Positions 40,098 through 48,793 of a DNA stretch of 59,814 nucleotides are shown here, piece after piece (within the stretch, counting starts at the first letter, position 1; the number at the start of each line of letters is the position of its first letter). The notes beneath the pieces are model-generated. The model did not search any database and was not told the DNA's origin. It saw nothing but the letters and a program-made list of their open reading frames with translations. The translations under genes and the position numbers were made by a program. The stretch is from a virus. The stretch lies in the IMG/VR virus record IMGVR_UViG_3300032304_000176, positions 1-59,814 of that record; one strand, given 5' to 3'.

Positions 40098-40721
40098 ATG
40101 CCCCTAATCATCACACCTGAGATAGGCATCCCACTACCCTTTGACATTACGCCAGAGGAGGTAGAACAATTTCATGAACGCGCTAAGGCCGCAGTTGCCA
40201 CGCTACAAGAATTAATGGATGCAGGTGCCGAGATCGAGATCACACCAGAAGACAGCCGACAGGCTAGAGAACTTCTCGTTGCTGACAAACCATTCAAAGT
40301 AAGCAAGACAAGCCCCGGTGCAATACTTAAGTTAGAGTCGTTGCTAACAGAGTACGACCACGAGTTCTTGGGGGCAAACCGCCGCATTTCTAATTATGTA
40401 ACTAATCGTCTGCTAGAAGAGACGATGGATGAGGACGCTCGTGTGCGCTTGAAGGCGCTAGAGTTGCTGGGCAAACGCCGTGGGGTTAACTTATTCTCCG
40501 AGCAGATGGAGATCACAATACGCCAGAAGCCAACAGAAGATTTAGAAACAGAGTTAGCTACGCTGCTAGAGAAGTATATGGGCGATGCTGATGTAGTACA
40601 AAACGATCCACCTCCGATCATTGATTTAGATGCAGAACTTGGCGCTGAGCCACCCTTTGATGACTCCAGAGATACTACAGACACTGAAGACGAATCCGAA
40701 GCTACTAGCGACCCTGCCTGA
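40098..40721 (+). CDS. Terminase small subunit (predicted)
   Basis: This 207-residue protein has a helical N-terminal domain (ITPEEVEQFHERAKAAVATLQELMDAG), a middle LKLESLLTEYDHEFLGANRRISNYVTNRLLEE with basic character, and a strongly acidic C-terminal tail (DDSRDTTDTEDESE). It directly precedes and overlaps the large terminase gene. Small terminases recognise the packaging site and stimulate the ATPase. The assignment rests mainly on position, size and the helical/basic core; no canonical HTH is obvious. No SD precedes the start. Confidence 0.7.
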   Translation: MPLIITPEIGIPLPFDITPEEVEQFHERAKAAVATLQELMDAGAEIEITPEDSRQARELLVADKPFKVSKTSPGAILKLESLLTEYDHEFLGANRRISNYVTNRLLEETMDEDARVRLKALELLGKRRGVNLFSEQMEITIRQKPTEDLETELATLLEKYMGDADVVQNDPPPIIDLDAELGAEPPFDDSRDTTDTEDESEATSDPA

Positions 40722-42180
40722 AGAAGTTCAGATACGCGCACAGGAGTTGTTGGAAGAGCTAGATGCCCGTAAGGGGGCGGAGAGAGCACGTGCTCACTTC
40801 ATGGATTTTGTAAGACAGGTATGGCCTAACTTTATTAACGGGGCGCATCACATCAAGATGGCTCAAGCGTTCGAGAGGGTAGCTAATGGAACTTGCAAAC
40901 GTCTTATTATCAATATGCCACCTCGTCATACCAAGTCTGAGTTTGCTTCTTATCTCTTGCCAGCGTGGTTTTTAGGTAATTTTCCGCACAAAAAGGTCAT
41001 TCAAACGTCCCATACAGCCGAATTAGCGGTGGGTTTTGGTCGAAAAGTGCGAAATTTAGTCGATTTGGACGTGTATAAGAACATTTTTCCGTCAGTAGAA
41101 CTACAATCTGATAGTAAAGCAGCGGGTCGATGGAACACAAGTAAGGGTGGTGACTACTTTGCGATTGGTGTGGGGGGTGCTGTAACCGGAAAAGGTGCGG
41201 ATATCCTGATTATTGATGACCCGCATAGTGAACAAGAGGCTGCATTAGCTGAAATTAACCCAGAGATTTACGACAAAACGTATGAATGGTATACGTCAGG
41301 GCCGCGTCAGCGTCTGCAACCGGGTGGGGCTATCGTCATTGTTATGACGCGCTGGTCAAAGAAAGACTTGACCGGACAGGTACTGAAAGCTGCGGCTCAA
41401 CGTAGCGGGGAAGAGTGGGAAGTGATTGAATTTCCTGCGATATTGCCTAGTGGCAGACCCTTATGGCCTGAGTTTTGGAATATTAAAGAATTAACAGCCC
41501 TACGCACCGAGTTGCCTAACCAGAAATGGATGGCGCAGTACCAGCAGAACCCTACATCAGAGTCTGCGGCTATAGTAAAGCGTGAGTGGTGGCAGACATG
41601 GGAGCATGATGAGCCTCCGTTCTGTGAATTTGTGCTACAGAGTTGGGATACGGCGTTTGAAAAGACTACACGAGCTGACTATTCGGCGTGTACAACGTGG
41701 GGTGTCTTCTATCAGCCGGATGATGCGGGGATAACGCAAGCTAATATCATATTGTTGAACGCGTTTCGGGATAGGATGGAGTTTCCGACGCTAAAACGCA
41801 AGGCAGTTGAAGAATACAAGGAATGGGAGCCAGACTCGGTCATTATCGAGAAGAAAGCATCTGGTGCACCCCTAATATATGAGATGCGAGCGATGGGGAT
41901 ACCGGTACAAGACTTCACCCCGTCAAAAGGTAACGATAAGATTAGTAGATTGAACGCTGTTTCTGACATATTTGCTAGTAAACGTGTGTGGGTACCGAAC
42001 ACTCACTGGGCGGAAGAAGTGGTTGATGAGGTGGCATCCTTCCCCGGTGGGGATCATGATGACTATGTGGACTCCGTGTCTATGGCGATGATGCGCTTTA
42101 GAAGAGGCGGCTATATCAGGACAGTAAATGATGAGCCAGAAGACATCAGAGAGTTTAAGCGTAAGCGTGTGTATTACTAA
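40630..42180 (+). CDS. terL: Terminase large subunit
   Basis: This protein of up to 516 residues overlaps the small subunit gene by about 90 bases; ATG 40660 is an alternative start and neither has a clear SD. The ATPase domain has MPPRHTKSE (Walker A variant, 96-104) and DILIIDDPH (Walker B, 191-199), plus the coupling motif VMTRW (238-242). The nuclease domain has SWDTAFE (D340), VIIEKKASG (404-412) and DHDDYVDS (475-482), the three acidic clusters of RNase H-like headful terminases. It cuts concatemers and drives ATP-dependent packaging through the portal encoded next. Confidence 0.96.
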   Translation: MQNLALSHPLMTPEILQTLKTNPKLLATLPEEVQIRAQELLEELDARKGAERARAHFMDFVRQVWPNFINGAHHIKMAQAFERVANGTCKRLIINMPPRHTKSEFASYLLPAWFLGNFPHKKVIQTSHTAELAVGFGRKVRNLVDLDVYKNIFPSVELQSDSKAAGRWNTSKGGDYFAIGVGGAVTGKGADILIIDDPHSEQEAALAEINPEIYDKTYEWYTSGPRQRLQPGGAIVIVMTRWSKKDLTGQVLKAAAQRSGEEWEVIEFPAILPSGRPLWPEFWNIKELTALRTELPNQKWMAQYQQNPTSESAAIVKREWWQTWEHDEPPFCEFVLQSWDTAFEKTTRADYSACTTWGVFYQPDDAGITQANIILLNAFRDRMEFPTLKRKAVEEYKEWEPDSVIIEKKASGAPLIYEMRAMGIPVQDFTPSKGNDKISRLNAVSDIFASKRVWVPNTHWAEEVVDEVASFPGGDHDDYVDSVSMAMMRFRRGGYIRTVNDEPEDIREFKRKRVYY

Positions 42181-42189
42181 GGACTAATT

Positions 42190-44682
42190 ATGGCAATTGA
42201 TAAAGCACTAAACCAAGCCCCGATGGGCTTATCTAACATGAACGACCCGACGTTAGATGATGGGGCAATAGAGATTGAGATTGAAGACCCAGAAGCGGTT
42301 GACATACACGCGCCGGGATTTGATTTGCATATAGAGAAAGGCGAAGAGGAAGATGACTTTAGCGCCAATCTTGCAGAGGATATACCTGAAGATGTTCTAG
42401 CGATGATTGCTGGGGACTTAATAAGTGACTATGAAGAAGACATATCTAGTCGTAAAGATTGGATGCAGACGTACGTTGATGGCCTAGAACTATTAGGTAT
42501 GAAGCTTGAAGAACGTGCGGAACCTTGGGAAGGTGCTTGTGGTGTGTACCACCCGCTGTTAGCCGAGGCACTTGTTAAGTTCCAGAGCGAAACAATCATG
42601 GAGACGTTCCCTGCGGCTGGCCCAGTTAAGACACAGATCATTGGTAAAGAAACGCCAGCAAAGAAAGCATCCGCTGAGCGCGTACAAAATGATATGAACT
42701 ACCAGCTTACTGATGTGATGGTGGAGTACCGTGGTGAGCATGAGCGCATGCTGTGGGGCTTGGGTTTATCCGGTAATGCGTTTAAAAAGGTGTACTTTGA
42801 TCCGTCATTTGACCGTCAAGTAGCTGTATTTGTACCAGCGGAAGATGTGGTTGTGCCTTATGGCGCGTCTAATTTAGAGACCGCAGAGCGTGTAACACAC
42901 GTCATGCGCAAGACTGAGAACGAAATAAAACGACTACAAAATGCTGGGTTCTACAGAGATATTGATCTACCCGCGCCAAGTAATGTGCTTGATGAAGTTG
43001 AGAAAAAAATCGCAGAGAAGATGGGGTTCCGCGCAACATCGGACGACCGTTACAAGCTGTTAGAGATGCAAGTCTATTTGGACTTGGAAGGCTTTGAAGA
43101 TGTAGACGAGGACGATAACGAGACAGGTATAGCATTACCATACATTGTAACTATCGATAAAACTTCTCAAGAGGTTTTAGCTATCCGCCGCAACTACGAG
43201 CCAGACGACAAACTAAAACAAAAGCGCAATCACTTTGTGCATTACGGCTACATCCCCGGCTTTGGTTTCTATCACTTTGGTTTAATCCATTTGATTGGCG
43301 CTTATGCCAAGAGTGGCACATCGCTGCTTCGTCAGTTGGTTGATGCAGGTACGCTGTCTAACTTGCCGGGCGGTCTAAAGACTAAAGGCATGCGCACTAA
43401 GGGCGACGATACACCGATAGCTCCGGGTGAATGGCGTGACGTTGATGTAGCGTCAGGCACCATACGAGACAACATCCTCCCACTTCCATACAAAGAACCT
43501 AGCCAAGTATTAATGGCGTTGATGGACAAGATTGTGGATGAGGGTCGTCGCTTCGCTTCGGCTGCTGATTTGCAGATTAGTGATATGTCGGCTAACGCAC
43601 CGGTAGGTACGACGTTAGCTATGTTGGAGAGAACTCTTAAAGTGATGAGTGCCGTTCAGGCGCGTATTCACTACGCAATGAAGCAAGAGTTCCGCCTTCT
43701 TAAATCTATTATCGCTAACTATACCCCAGAGGACTACTCGTACGAGCCAGAAGAAGGTTCACGTCGCGCTAAAAAATCTGATTACGAGAACGTAGAAGTA
43801 ATTCCTGTATCAGACCCTAACGCTGCAACGATGGCGCAAAAGGTAGTGCAGTACCAAGCGGTTATACAAATGGCGCAAGCTAACCCACAGATTTATGATC
43901 AAGTGGAGCTTAACCGGCAAATGCTAGAGGTACTGGGTATTAAGAATATCGGTAAGTTGATACCTAGCGCCGAAGATCAGAAGCCAAAAGACCCAGTTCA
44001 AGAGAACATGGCAATACTAAACTTGAAGCCGGTCAAAGCGTTTATTTACCAAGACCATCAGTCACATATTCAAGTTCATATGTCGATGATGCAAGACCCT
44101 AAAGTGTTACAAGCGGTGGGCCAGAACCCACAAGCCCCTGTTATGCAAGCTGCGTTAATGGCACATATCAACGAGCACGTAGCGTTTGAGTACCGCAAAC
44201 AGATTGAAGAGCAGATGGGTATACCTCTGCCTAAGATGGACGAGGAACTTTCACCAGAGATTGAGATTCAAATTTCTCAGATGATGGCAATGGCAGCACA
44301 AAAACTGCTACAGAAAGACCAAGCGGAAATGGCGCAACAACAAGCGCAACAAGCGGCACAAGACCCGATTGTACAGATGCAACAGAAAGAGTTGGAAATC
44401 AAACAGGGTGAACTTGACCTTAAAAAGCAGAAACTTTCAGTGGATGCCGTTACTAAAGTTAAGCAAATTGAAGTTGAAAGAGAACGCATCGCCTCGCAAA
44501 AAGAGATTGCTGGCGCACAGTTGGGTGCTAAAACAGCCAAAGACAAAGCCGAATTGGACGCTAAACAGCGCCTAGAAGGTATTCGTATTGGTGCACAAAC
44601 TGCAAAAGAACGTGACCAAATGCAGTATCAACGTGAGCAAGCTAACAAACCACAACCAAATAAACCGACAAAAGGTGAATGA
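42190..44682 (+). CDS. Portal protein, P22-like
   Basis: This 830-residue protein has an acidic N-terminus (about 20-90). The portal core contains WEGACGVYHPLLAEALVKFQSE, MLWGLGLSGNAFKKVYFDP and SADLQISDMSANAPVGTTLAML, patterns of the P22-type portal family. From about residue 690 to the end there is a Gln/Lys/Glu coiled coil, the barrel-like C-terminal extension expected in P22-like portals. It forms the dodecameric ring for DNA entry and exit. Followed at once (TGATG overlap) by a 65-residue gene. Confidence 0.92.
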   Translation: MAIDKALNQAPMGLSNMNDPTLDDGAIEIEIEDPEAVDIHAPGFDLHIEKGEEEDDFSANLAEDIPEDVLAMIAGDLISDYEEDISSRKDWMQTYVDGLELLGMKLEERAEPWEGACGVYHPLLAEALVKFQSETIMETFPAAGPVKTQIIGKETPAKKASAERVQNDMNYQLTDVMVEYRGEHERMLWGLGLSGNAFKKVYFDPSFDRQVAVFVPAEDVVVPYGASNLETAERVTHVMRKTENEIKRLQNAGFYRDIDLPAPSNVLDEVEKKIAEKMGFRATSDDRYKLLEMQVYLDLEGFEDVDEDDNETGIALPYIVTIDKTSQEVLAIRRNYEPDDKLKQKRNHFVHYGYIPGFGFYHFGLIHLIGAYAKSGTSLLRQLVDAGTLSNLPGGLKTKGMRTKGDDTPIAPGEWRDVDVASGTIRDNILPLPYKEPSQVLMALMDKIVDEGRRFASAADLQISDMSANAPVGTTLAMLERTLKVMSAVQARIHYAMKQEFRLLKSIIANYTPEDYSYEPEEGSRRAKKSDYENVEVIPVSDPNAATMAQKVVQYQAVIQMAQANPQIYDQVELNRQMLEVLGIKNIGKLIPSAEDQKPKDPVQENMAILNLKPVKAFIYQDHQSHIQVHMSMMQDPKVLQAVGQNPQAPVMQAALMAHINEHVAFEYRKQIEEQMGIPLPKMDEELSPEIEIQISQMMAMAAQKLLQKDQAEMAQQQAQQAAQDPIVQMQQKELEIKQGELDLKKQKLSVDAVTKVKQIEVERERIASQKEIAGAQLGAKTAKDKAELDAKQRLEGIRIGAQTAKERDQMQYQREQANKPQPNKPTKGE

Positions 44683-44876
44683 TGGACAAAGTATTAGAGA
44701 TTATTAAGTCTCAAATAAACGACAAACAAGCGCAAGTGGCTATCGCCCTTAGCGGAGGGTCGGCAAAAGATTACGCAGAATATCGCGCAATGTGCGGTGA
44801 GATCAGGGGTCTCTCACTCGCAGAAGGTTACATACTTGATCTCGCAAACCAAATGGAGCGTAACGACGATGACTGA
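44679..44876 (+). CDS. Small protein between portal and GroES-like gene
   Basis: This 65-residue helical protein (VLEIIKSQINDKQAQVAIALSGGSAKDYAEYRAMCGEI) overlaps the portal stop and the next start. Proteins with this AKDYAEYR pattern are common directly after portals in related phages. Function unknown; probably an assembly factor. Confidence 0.8.
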   Translation: MMDKVLEIIKSQINDKQAQVAIALSGGSAKDYAEYRAMCGEIRGLSLAEGYILDLANQMERNDDD

Positions 44877-45261
44877 CATAGTAATCGCAACTGAGCATGG
44901 CGAAGTACCACAATCAGTAGAAGATAAAGCCAAACAACTACCTACACCTGTTGGGTACAAAATTTTGGTTGCCCTTCCTGAAGTTGACGACAAGTACGAA
45001 AGTGGCTTAGTCAAAGCAGGTACTACAGTGCACTACGAAGAAGTTCTTAGCACGGTATTTTTTGTCGTGGCATTAGGCCCCGATTGCTATACAGACAAGA
45101 CACGATATCCAACTGGCCCGTGGTGTAAGCCGGGGGATTTTGTTGTGCTTCGTTCTAATAGCGGTTCGCGTCTAAAGATTCACGGAAAAGAATTCCGCAT
45201 GATTAACGAAGACACAGTTGACGCTGTTGTCCAAGACCCACGTGGCATTAGCCGCGCATAA
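44869..45261 (+). CDS. GroES-like co-chaperonin
   Basis: This 130-residue protein starts at ATG 44869, overlapping the previous stop (ATGACTGA). PTPVGYKILVALPEVDDKYESGLV matches the start of Cpn10 proteins. LGPDCYTDKTRYPTGPWCKPGDFV and RMINEDTVDAVVQDPRGI follow the phage GroES-like pattern. Phage co-chaperonins replace or adapt host GroES so GroEL folds the capsid protein, which is encoded 2.3 kb downstream. The size is larger than host GroES (about 97) as usual for phage versions. Confidence 0.85.
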   Translation: MTDIVIATEHGEVPQSVEDKAKQLPTPVGYKILVALPEVDDKYESGLVKAGTTVHYEEVLSTVFFVVALGPDCYTDKTRYPTGPWCKPGDFVVLRSNSGSRLKIHGKEFRMINEDTVDAVVQDPRGISRA

Positions 45262-45271
45262 GGAGAAGTAC

Positions 45272-46225
45272 ATGGAAAAAGTTGAATACGAATTTCCTGA
45301 CGAAAAGCAGGAAAAAGAGCAATTAGCAAAAGGGCAAGAAGAGCCTATTGAGTTCGAGATTGAAGACGATACCCCTCCTGAAGATAGGGGCAAAGAGCCT
45401 TTACCTAAAGAACTTGTACAAGAGCTTGAGCAAGACGAGCTAGAGGACTACTCCGAGAAAGTCAAAACCCGCCTAAAGCAGATGAAGAAGGTGTGGCATG
45501 ACGAGCGCCGTGAGAAAGAGCAAGCATTACGGGAGCAACGTGAAGCCTTAGCGTACGCTCAACGCATACAGGAGGAAAACAAATCTCTTAAGAGCAAGCT
45601 TACTGCTGGTGAAAAGAGCTACCTCGACACCTACAAAACTGCGGCAGAAATGGAGTTAGACAATGCCAAGCGGTCTTATAGGGAGGCTTATGATGCTGGG
45701 GACACCGACAAGCTTATAGATGCGCAGGAGAAGATTACTAATGCAAACTATAAGTTGCAAAAAGCCCGAGAGTATGTTCCCTCTTTACAAGAGCAGGAAT
45801 ATAGTGTAAAAGACAATAATGAAGTCCAAGTACCTCGCCCTGACCCACGGGCTGCTGCGTGGCAAGAGCGCAACACATGGTTCGGTAAGGATGAGGAAAT
45901 GACTAGCTTAGCACTTGGGCTACACCAAAAGCTAGTTAAGGAGTACGGCCCCAGCTACACGTCCACCGACGAGTACTGGACAAAAGTAGATGACACAATG
46001 CGTCGTCGCTTTCCGGATTACTTCCAAGATAGAACGTCTGAAGCGGGAAATAAACCTGCTGGACGTACAGAAAAATCGAGCACGGTCGTAGCTCCTGCGA
46101 CTCGTAGTACGGGTTCTAAAAAAATCCTGCTTAAGCAGTCGCAGTTGAGTATCGCCAAGAAGCTTGGGTTAACACCTGAGCAATATGTTCGTGAAATGAT
46201 GAAAATGGAGGCCACAAATGGCTGA
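45272..46225 (+). CDS. Scaffolding protein (predicted)
   Basis: This 317-residue protein starts at ATG 45272 behind AAGGAGAAGTAC. The N-terminal 60 residues are acidic. A long charged coiled coil follows (about 60-200, DYSEKVKTRLKQMKKVWHDE). The C-terminal 60 residues are basic (SKKILLKQSQLSIAKKLGLTPEQYVREMMKM), ending in a helix. Acidic, coiled-coil, basic-tailed proteins just before the capsid gene are typical scaffolds, and the basic tail contacts the shell. No protease domain is seen. Confidence 0.85.
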   Translation: MEKVEYEFPDEKQEKEQLAKGQEEPIEFEIEDDTPPEDRGKEPLPKELVQELEQDELEDYSEKVKTRLKQMKKVWHDERREKEQALREQREALAYAQRIQEENKSLKSKLTAGEKSYLDTYKTAAEMELDNAKRSYREAYDAGDTDKLIDAQEKITNANYKLQKAREYVPSLQEQEYSVKDNNEVQVPRPDPRAAAWQERNTWFGKDEEMTSLALGLHQKLVKEYGPSYTSTDEYWTKVDDTMRRRFPDYFQDRTSEAGNKPAGRTEKSSTVVAPATRSTGSKKILLKQSQLSIAKKLGLTPEQYVREMMKMEATNG

Positions 46226-46667
46226 AAACAAACTTACCCGTGAATTAGAAACTCGTGCCGTGCAGGAACGTCCAAAACAGTGGTCAGCCCCTGAGCTTTT
46301 GCCTGAACCCGACAAGCAACCCGGTTATGAGTACAGATGGATTCGTGTCTCAACGTTAAACAATGCCGATCCACGTAATATTTCCGCAAAACTGCGGGAA
46401 GGGTGGGAGCCTGTTGCGTTAACCGAACAACCAAAATTTCAACTGTTAGCTGATCCAAATAGTCGTTTTAAAGACAATATTGAAATCGGCGGGTTGTTGT
46501 TATGTAAGACCCCATCTGAGCTTGTGGAACAGCGTAATGCTTACTACCAGAAACAAGCAGATAACCAGATTGAGGCTGTGGACAATAACTTGATGCGCCA
46601 GAACGACCCTCGCATGCCTCTGTTTAATGAACGGAAGACTGAGGTTAGCTTTGGCAAAGGTAAGTAA
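46218..46667 (+). CDS. Head-module protein of unknown function
   Basis: This 149-residue protein overlaps the scaffold stop. It contains YEYRWIRVSTLNNADPRNISAKLREGWEPV and LLCKTPSELVEQRNAYYQKQADNQIEAVDNN. The pattern is found in the same place (between scaffold and capsid) of related phages. It may be a second scaffold or an assembly factor; no catalytic motif. Confidence 0.75.
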   Translation: MAENKLTRELETRAVQERPKQWSAPELLPEPDKQPGYEYRWIRVSTLNNADPRNISAKLREGWEPVALTEQPKFQLLADPNSRFKDNIEIGGLLLCKTPSELVEQRNAYYQKQADNQIEAVDNNLMRQNDPRMPLFNERKTEVSFGKGK

Positions 46668-46690
46668 TTCTTAACTTTTCGGAGTAATTT

Positions 46691-47512
46691 ATGGCATATC
46701 CTACTGTAGATAAACCCTACGGGTACAAGCCAGTAAATCTCATTGGTGGTCAGGTGTACGCCGGTTCGACACGCAATTTGCCGATCCAGTACAACTCGAC
46801 TAATGCAATTTACTTTGGCGACATGGTGTATTTAAACGCTGGTTACGTTGACCGTATTACGTATCCTTTGAACACTACTAATAAAACTATTGGTGTGTTT
46901 ATGGGCTGCTACTACACAAACCCAACGACTAAACAGCGTCAGTGGTCACAATATTATCCCGGTGGCGTAACTGCTGGTGATATCACTGCAATCGTTGCTG
47001 ATGATCCTGATGTCGTTATTCAGTGCGCTGTAGCCACTTCAGCTTCATCTGGTGTTATTGGTTCGGCATCGTCATTGCTGGTTGGTTCCAACATGGTTGG
47101 TACAACTACTGCTGGCTCTGCTTCGACCGGTAACGGTACAGGTGGTGTTGTTGCAGCTTCTGCTGCTGCCGCATCTACTGCTGGCTTCCGTGTTCTGGGC
47201 TTGGTTCCAGATACACAAATCAGCACATCGGCAACATACGTTTCTGGCACAGGTACAACTAGCTTGGTTGTGTCTGGTCTGACCGTCGGTCAGGTAATCC
47301 CTATCGGCACAGACGTATACAACTTGGTTAACGGTCAATTGCAGTTTACTGGTTCTGTAACCAGCGCAGCAACAACCGTTACTACGACCGGTAGTACAAC
47401 CTTGACTGTTGTGGCTTCGGCTGCGACTGTTGCTGGTACTGTCGCCTTGGTACAAACCCCTGAAGTTTTGGTGAAAATCAACTTCGGCGTACATAACTAC
47501 AACGTAGCATAA
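46691..47512 (+). CDS. Head decoration/structural protein (predicted)
   Basis: This 273-residue, beta-rich protein is dominated by Thr/Ser/Gly/Val in its second half and starts with KPYGYKPVNLIGGQVYAGS, a start seen in capsid-proximal structural proteins. It precedes the major capsid gene by 11 bases with its own SD (CGGAGTAATTT). No enzymatic motif. A shell-stabilising role is inferred. Confidence 0.75.
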   Translation: MAYPTVDKPYGYKPVNLIGGQVYAGSTRNLPIQYNSTNAIYFGDMVYLNAGYVDRITYPLNTTNKTIGVFMGCYYTNPTTKQRQWSQYYPGGVTAGDITAIVADDPDVVIQCAVATSASSGVIGSASSLLVGSNMVGTTTAGSASTGNGTGGVVAASAAAASTAGFRVLGLVPDTQISTSATYVSGTGTTSLVVSGLTVGQVIPIGTDVYNLVNGQLQFTGSVTSAATTVTTTGSTTLTVVASAATVAGTVALVQTPEVLVKINFGVHNYNVA

Positions 47513-47523
47513 GGAGCTAAATA

Positions 47524-48435
47524 ATGGCTATTTCACGCGCACAACTACTGAAAGAGCTGCTCCCCGGCCTGAACGCACTGTTCGGTTTGGAGTATGCTCG
47601 TTACGGCGAAGAACACAAAGAGATTTACGAAACTGAAACCTCTGAGCGTTCTTTTGAAGAAGAAACTAAACTTTCAGGTTTCACTGCTGCACCTGTCAAG
47701 AACGAAGGTAGTGCAATTCGTTACGACAATGCGCAAGAAGCTTGGACTGCTCGCTATAACCACGAAACTATCGCTCAGGGTTTCTCCCTGACTGAAGAGG
47801 CAATTGAAGATAACTTGTACGACTCTTTGTCGGCTCGTTATACAAAGGCTCTCGCCCGTTCGATGGCTTATACCAAGCAGGTTAAAGCTGCTGCGGTTCT
47901 GAACAACGGCTTCTCTGCCGCTTTCCCGGGCGGTGACGGTGTTGCTCTGTTCTCGACAGCACATCCTTTGATTAATGGTGGTGTTAACAGCAATACGCCA
48001 GCTACCGCTGCTGATTTGAACGAGACTTCTTTGGAATCTGCTGTTATTCAAATCGCTGCTTGGACTGACGAACGTGGTCTGTTGATCGCTGCTAAGCCTA
48101 AAAAGCTTATCGTTCCTCCTGCTCTGATGTTCGTTGCTACTCGTTTATTGGAAACCGAACTTCGCGTCGGCACTACTGATAACGATATCAACGCATTGAA
48201 GAACAATGGTTCGATTCCAGAAGGCTACACTGTGAACCACTTCTTGACCGACAACAACGGCTGGTATTTAACTACCGACGTTCCTAACGGCATGAAGCAC
48301 TTCATTCGTTCGCCTTTGGCTAACTCGATGGACGGTGATTTCGATACAGGTAACGTGCGCTACAAAGCGCGTGAGCGTTATTCGTTTGGTTTCTCTGATC
48401 CACTCGGCATGTTTGCGTCTCCCGGCGCGGCATAA
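47524..48435 (+). CDS. Major capsid protein, Mu gpT-like
   Basis: This 303-residue protein opens with ISRAQLLKELLPGLNALFGLEYARYGEEHKEIYETETSERSFEEE, followed by ARSMAYTKQVKAAAVLNNGF and LIVPPALMFVATRLLE, patterns of the Mu-type head subunit (HK97 fold). Codon use is noticeably biased to favoured codons compared with neighbours, fitting high expression. A strong terminator with UUCG loop follows 6 bases after the stop, so transcripts can end after the shell gene. Confidence 0.93.
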   Translation: MAISRAQLLKELLPGLNALFGLEYARYGEEHKEIYETETSERSFEEETKLSGFTAAPVKNEGSAIRYDNAQEAWTARYNHETIAQGFSLTEEAIEDNLYDSLSARYTKALARSMAYTKQVKAAAVLNNGFSAAFPGGDGVALFSTAHPLINGGVNSNTPATAADLNETSLESAVIQIAAWTDERGLLIAAKPKKLIVPPALMFVATRLLETELRVGTTDNDINALKNNGSIPEGYTVNHFLTDNNGWYLTTDVPNGMKHFIRSPLANSMDGDFDTGNVRYKARERYSFGFSDPLGMFASPGAA

Positions 48436-48441
48436 AGAAAA

Positions 48442-48463
48442 GGGGGCTTCGGCCCCCTTTTTT
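48442..48463 (+). terminator. Rho-independent terminator (UUCG loop) after the capsid gene
   Basis: GGGGGC-TTCG-GCCCCC (48442-48457) followed by six T. Stable UUCG tetraloop. It separates the packaging/head transcript from the small cassette that follows. Confidence 0.96.
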
Positions 48464-48476
48464 ACTGTACAGTAAA
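48461..48476. promoter_or_regulatory. 16-bp perfect palindrome TTTACTGTACAGTAAA
   Basis: It overlaps the T tract of the terminator and lies 31 bases before ATG 48508. The core CTGTACAG recalls half-sites of SOS-type boxes without their spacer. It is likely a binding site for a dimeric regulator controlling the two small genes downstream. Confidence 0.65.
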
Positions 48477-48507
48477 TATTATCGTTTTTATGCAAACAGA
48501 GGTGTTT

Positions 48508-48711
48508 ATGAACGGATTTATTCAAAAACAAATTGAATCATCAGAGCGTCTATACAAAATGATGTTTGATGACCATCACGCACGTGTTGAAAAAATTGCA
48601 GAAACATACAGTCTAAGTGAAAGTTTGCAGAAAAAACTAAACGAACGTGATGCTGAAATAGCAATACTACGCCGCAAACTAGAGATTTACGAGGCTTTAG
48701 AGCGCATGTAA
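48508..48711 (+). CDS. Small coiled-coil protein of unknown function
   Basis: This 67-residue protein starts at ATG 48508 after AGAGGTG (an in-frame ATG 18 bases upstream is less well placed). The sequence is helical throughout, with heptads in RDAEIAILRRKLEIYEALERM. It lies between two strong terminators together with the acidic gene, so it is expressed apart from the head genes. No family recognised. Confidence 0.65.
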   Translation: MNGFIQKQIESSERLYKMMFDDHHARVEKIAETYSLSESLQKKLNERDAEIAILRRKLEIYEALERM

Positions 48712-48724
48712 GTTTGCCTTGGAT

Positions 48725-48752
48725 TTGTAATATTCATGGTGTAGGATATATT
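48725..48752 (+). promoter_or_regulatory. Promoter candidate TTGTAA-16-TATATT
   Basis: TTGTAA (48725-48730), 16 bases, TATATT (48747-48752), about 40 bases before the acidic gene. Medium match to sigma70. It would give the acidic gene its own transcript, ending at the terminator 49108-49127. Confidence 0.5.
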
Positions 48753-48793
48753 TGGCGGCTAGTGAGGGCTGCTAATTACCTATGGAGATTATC

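Noticed and set aside
45218-45271. Upstream extension of the scaffold gene
   Set aside because: Lies in the GroES-like gene in another frame; ATG 45272 follows AAGGAGAAG.
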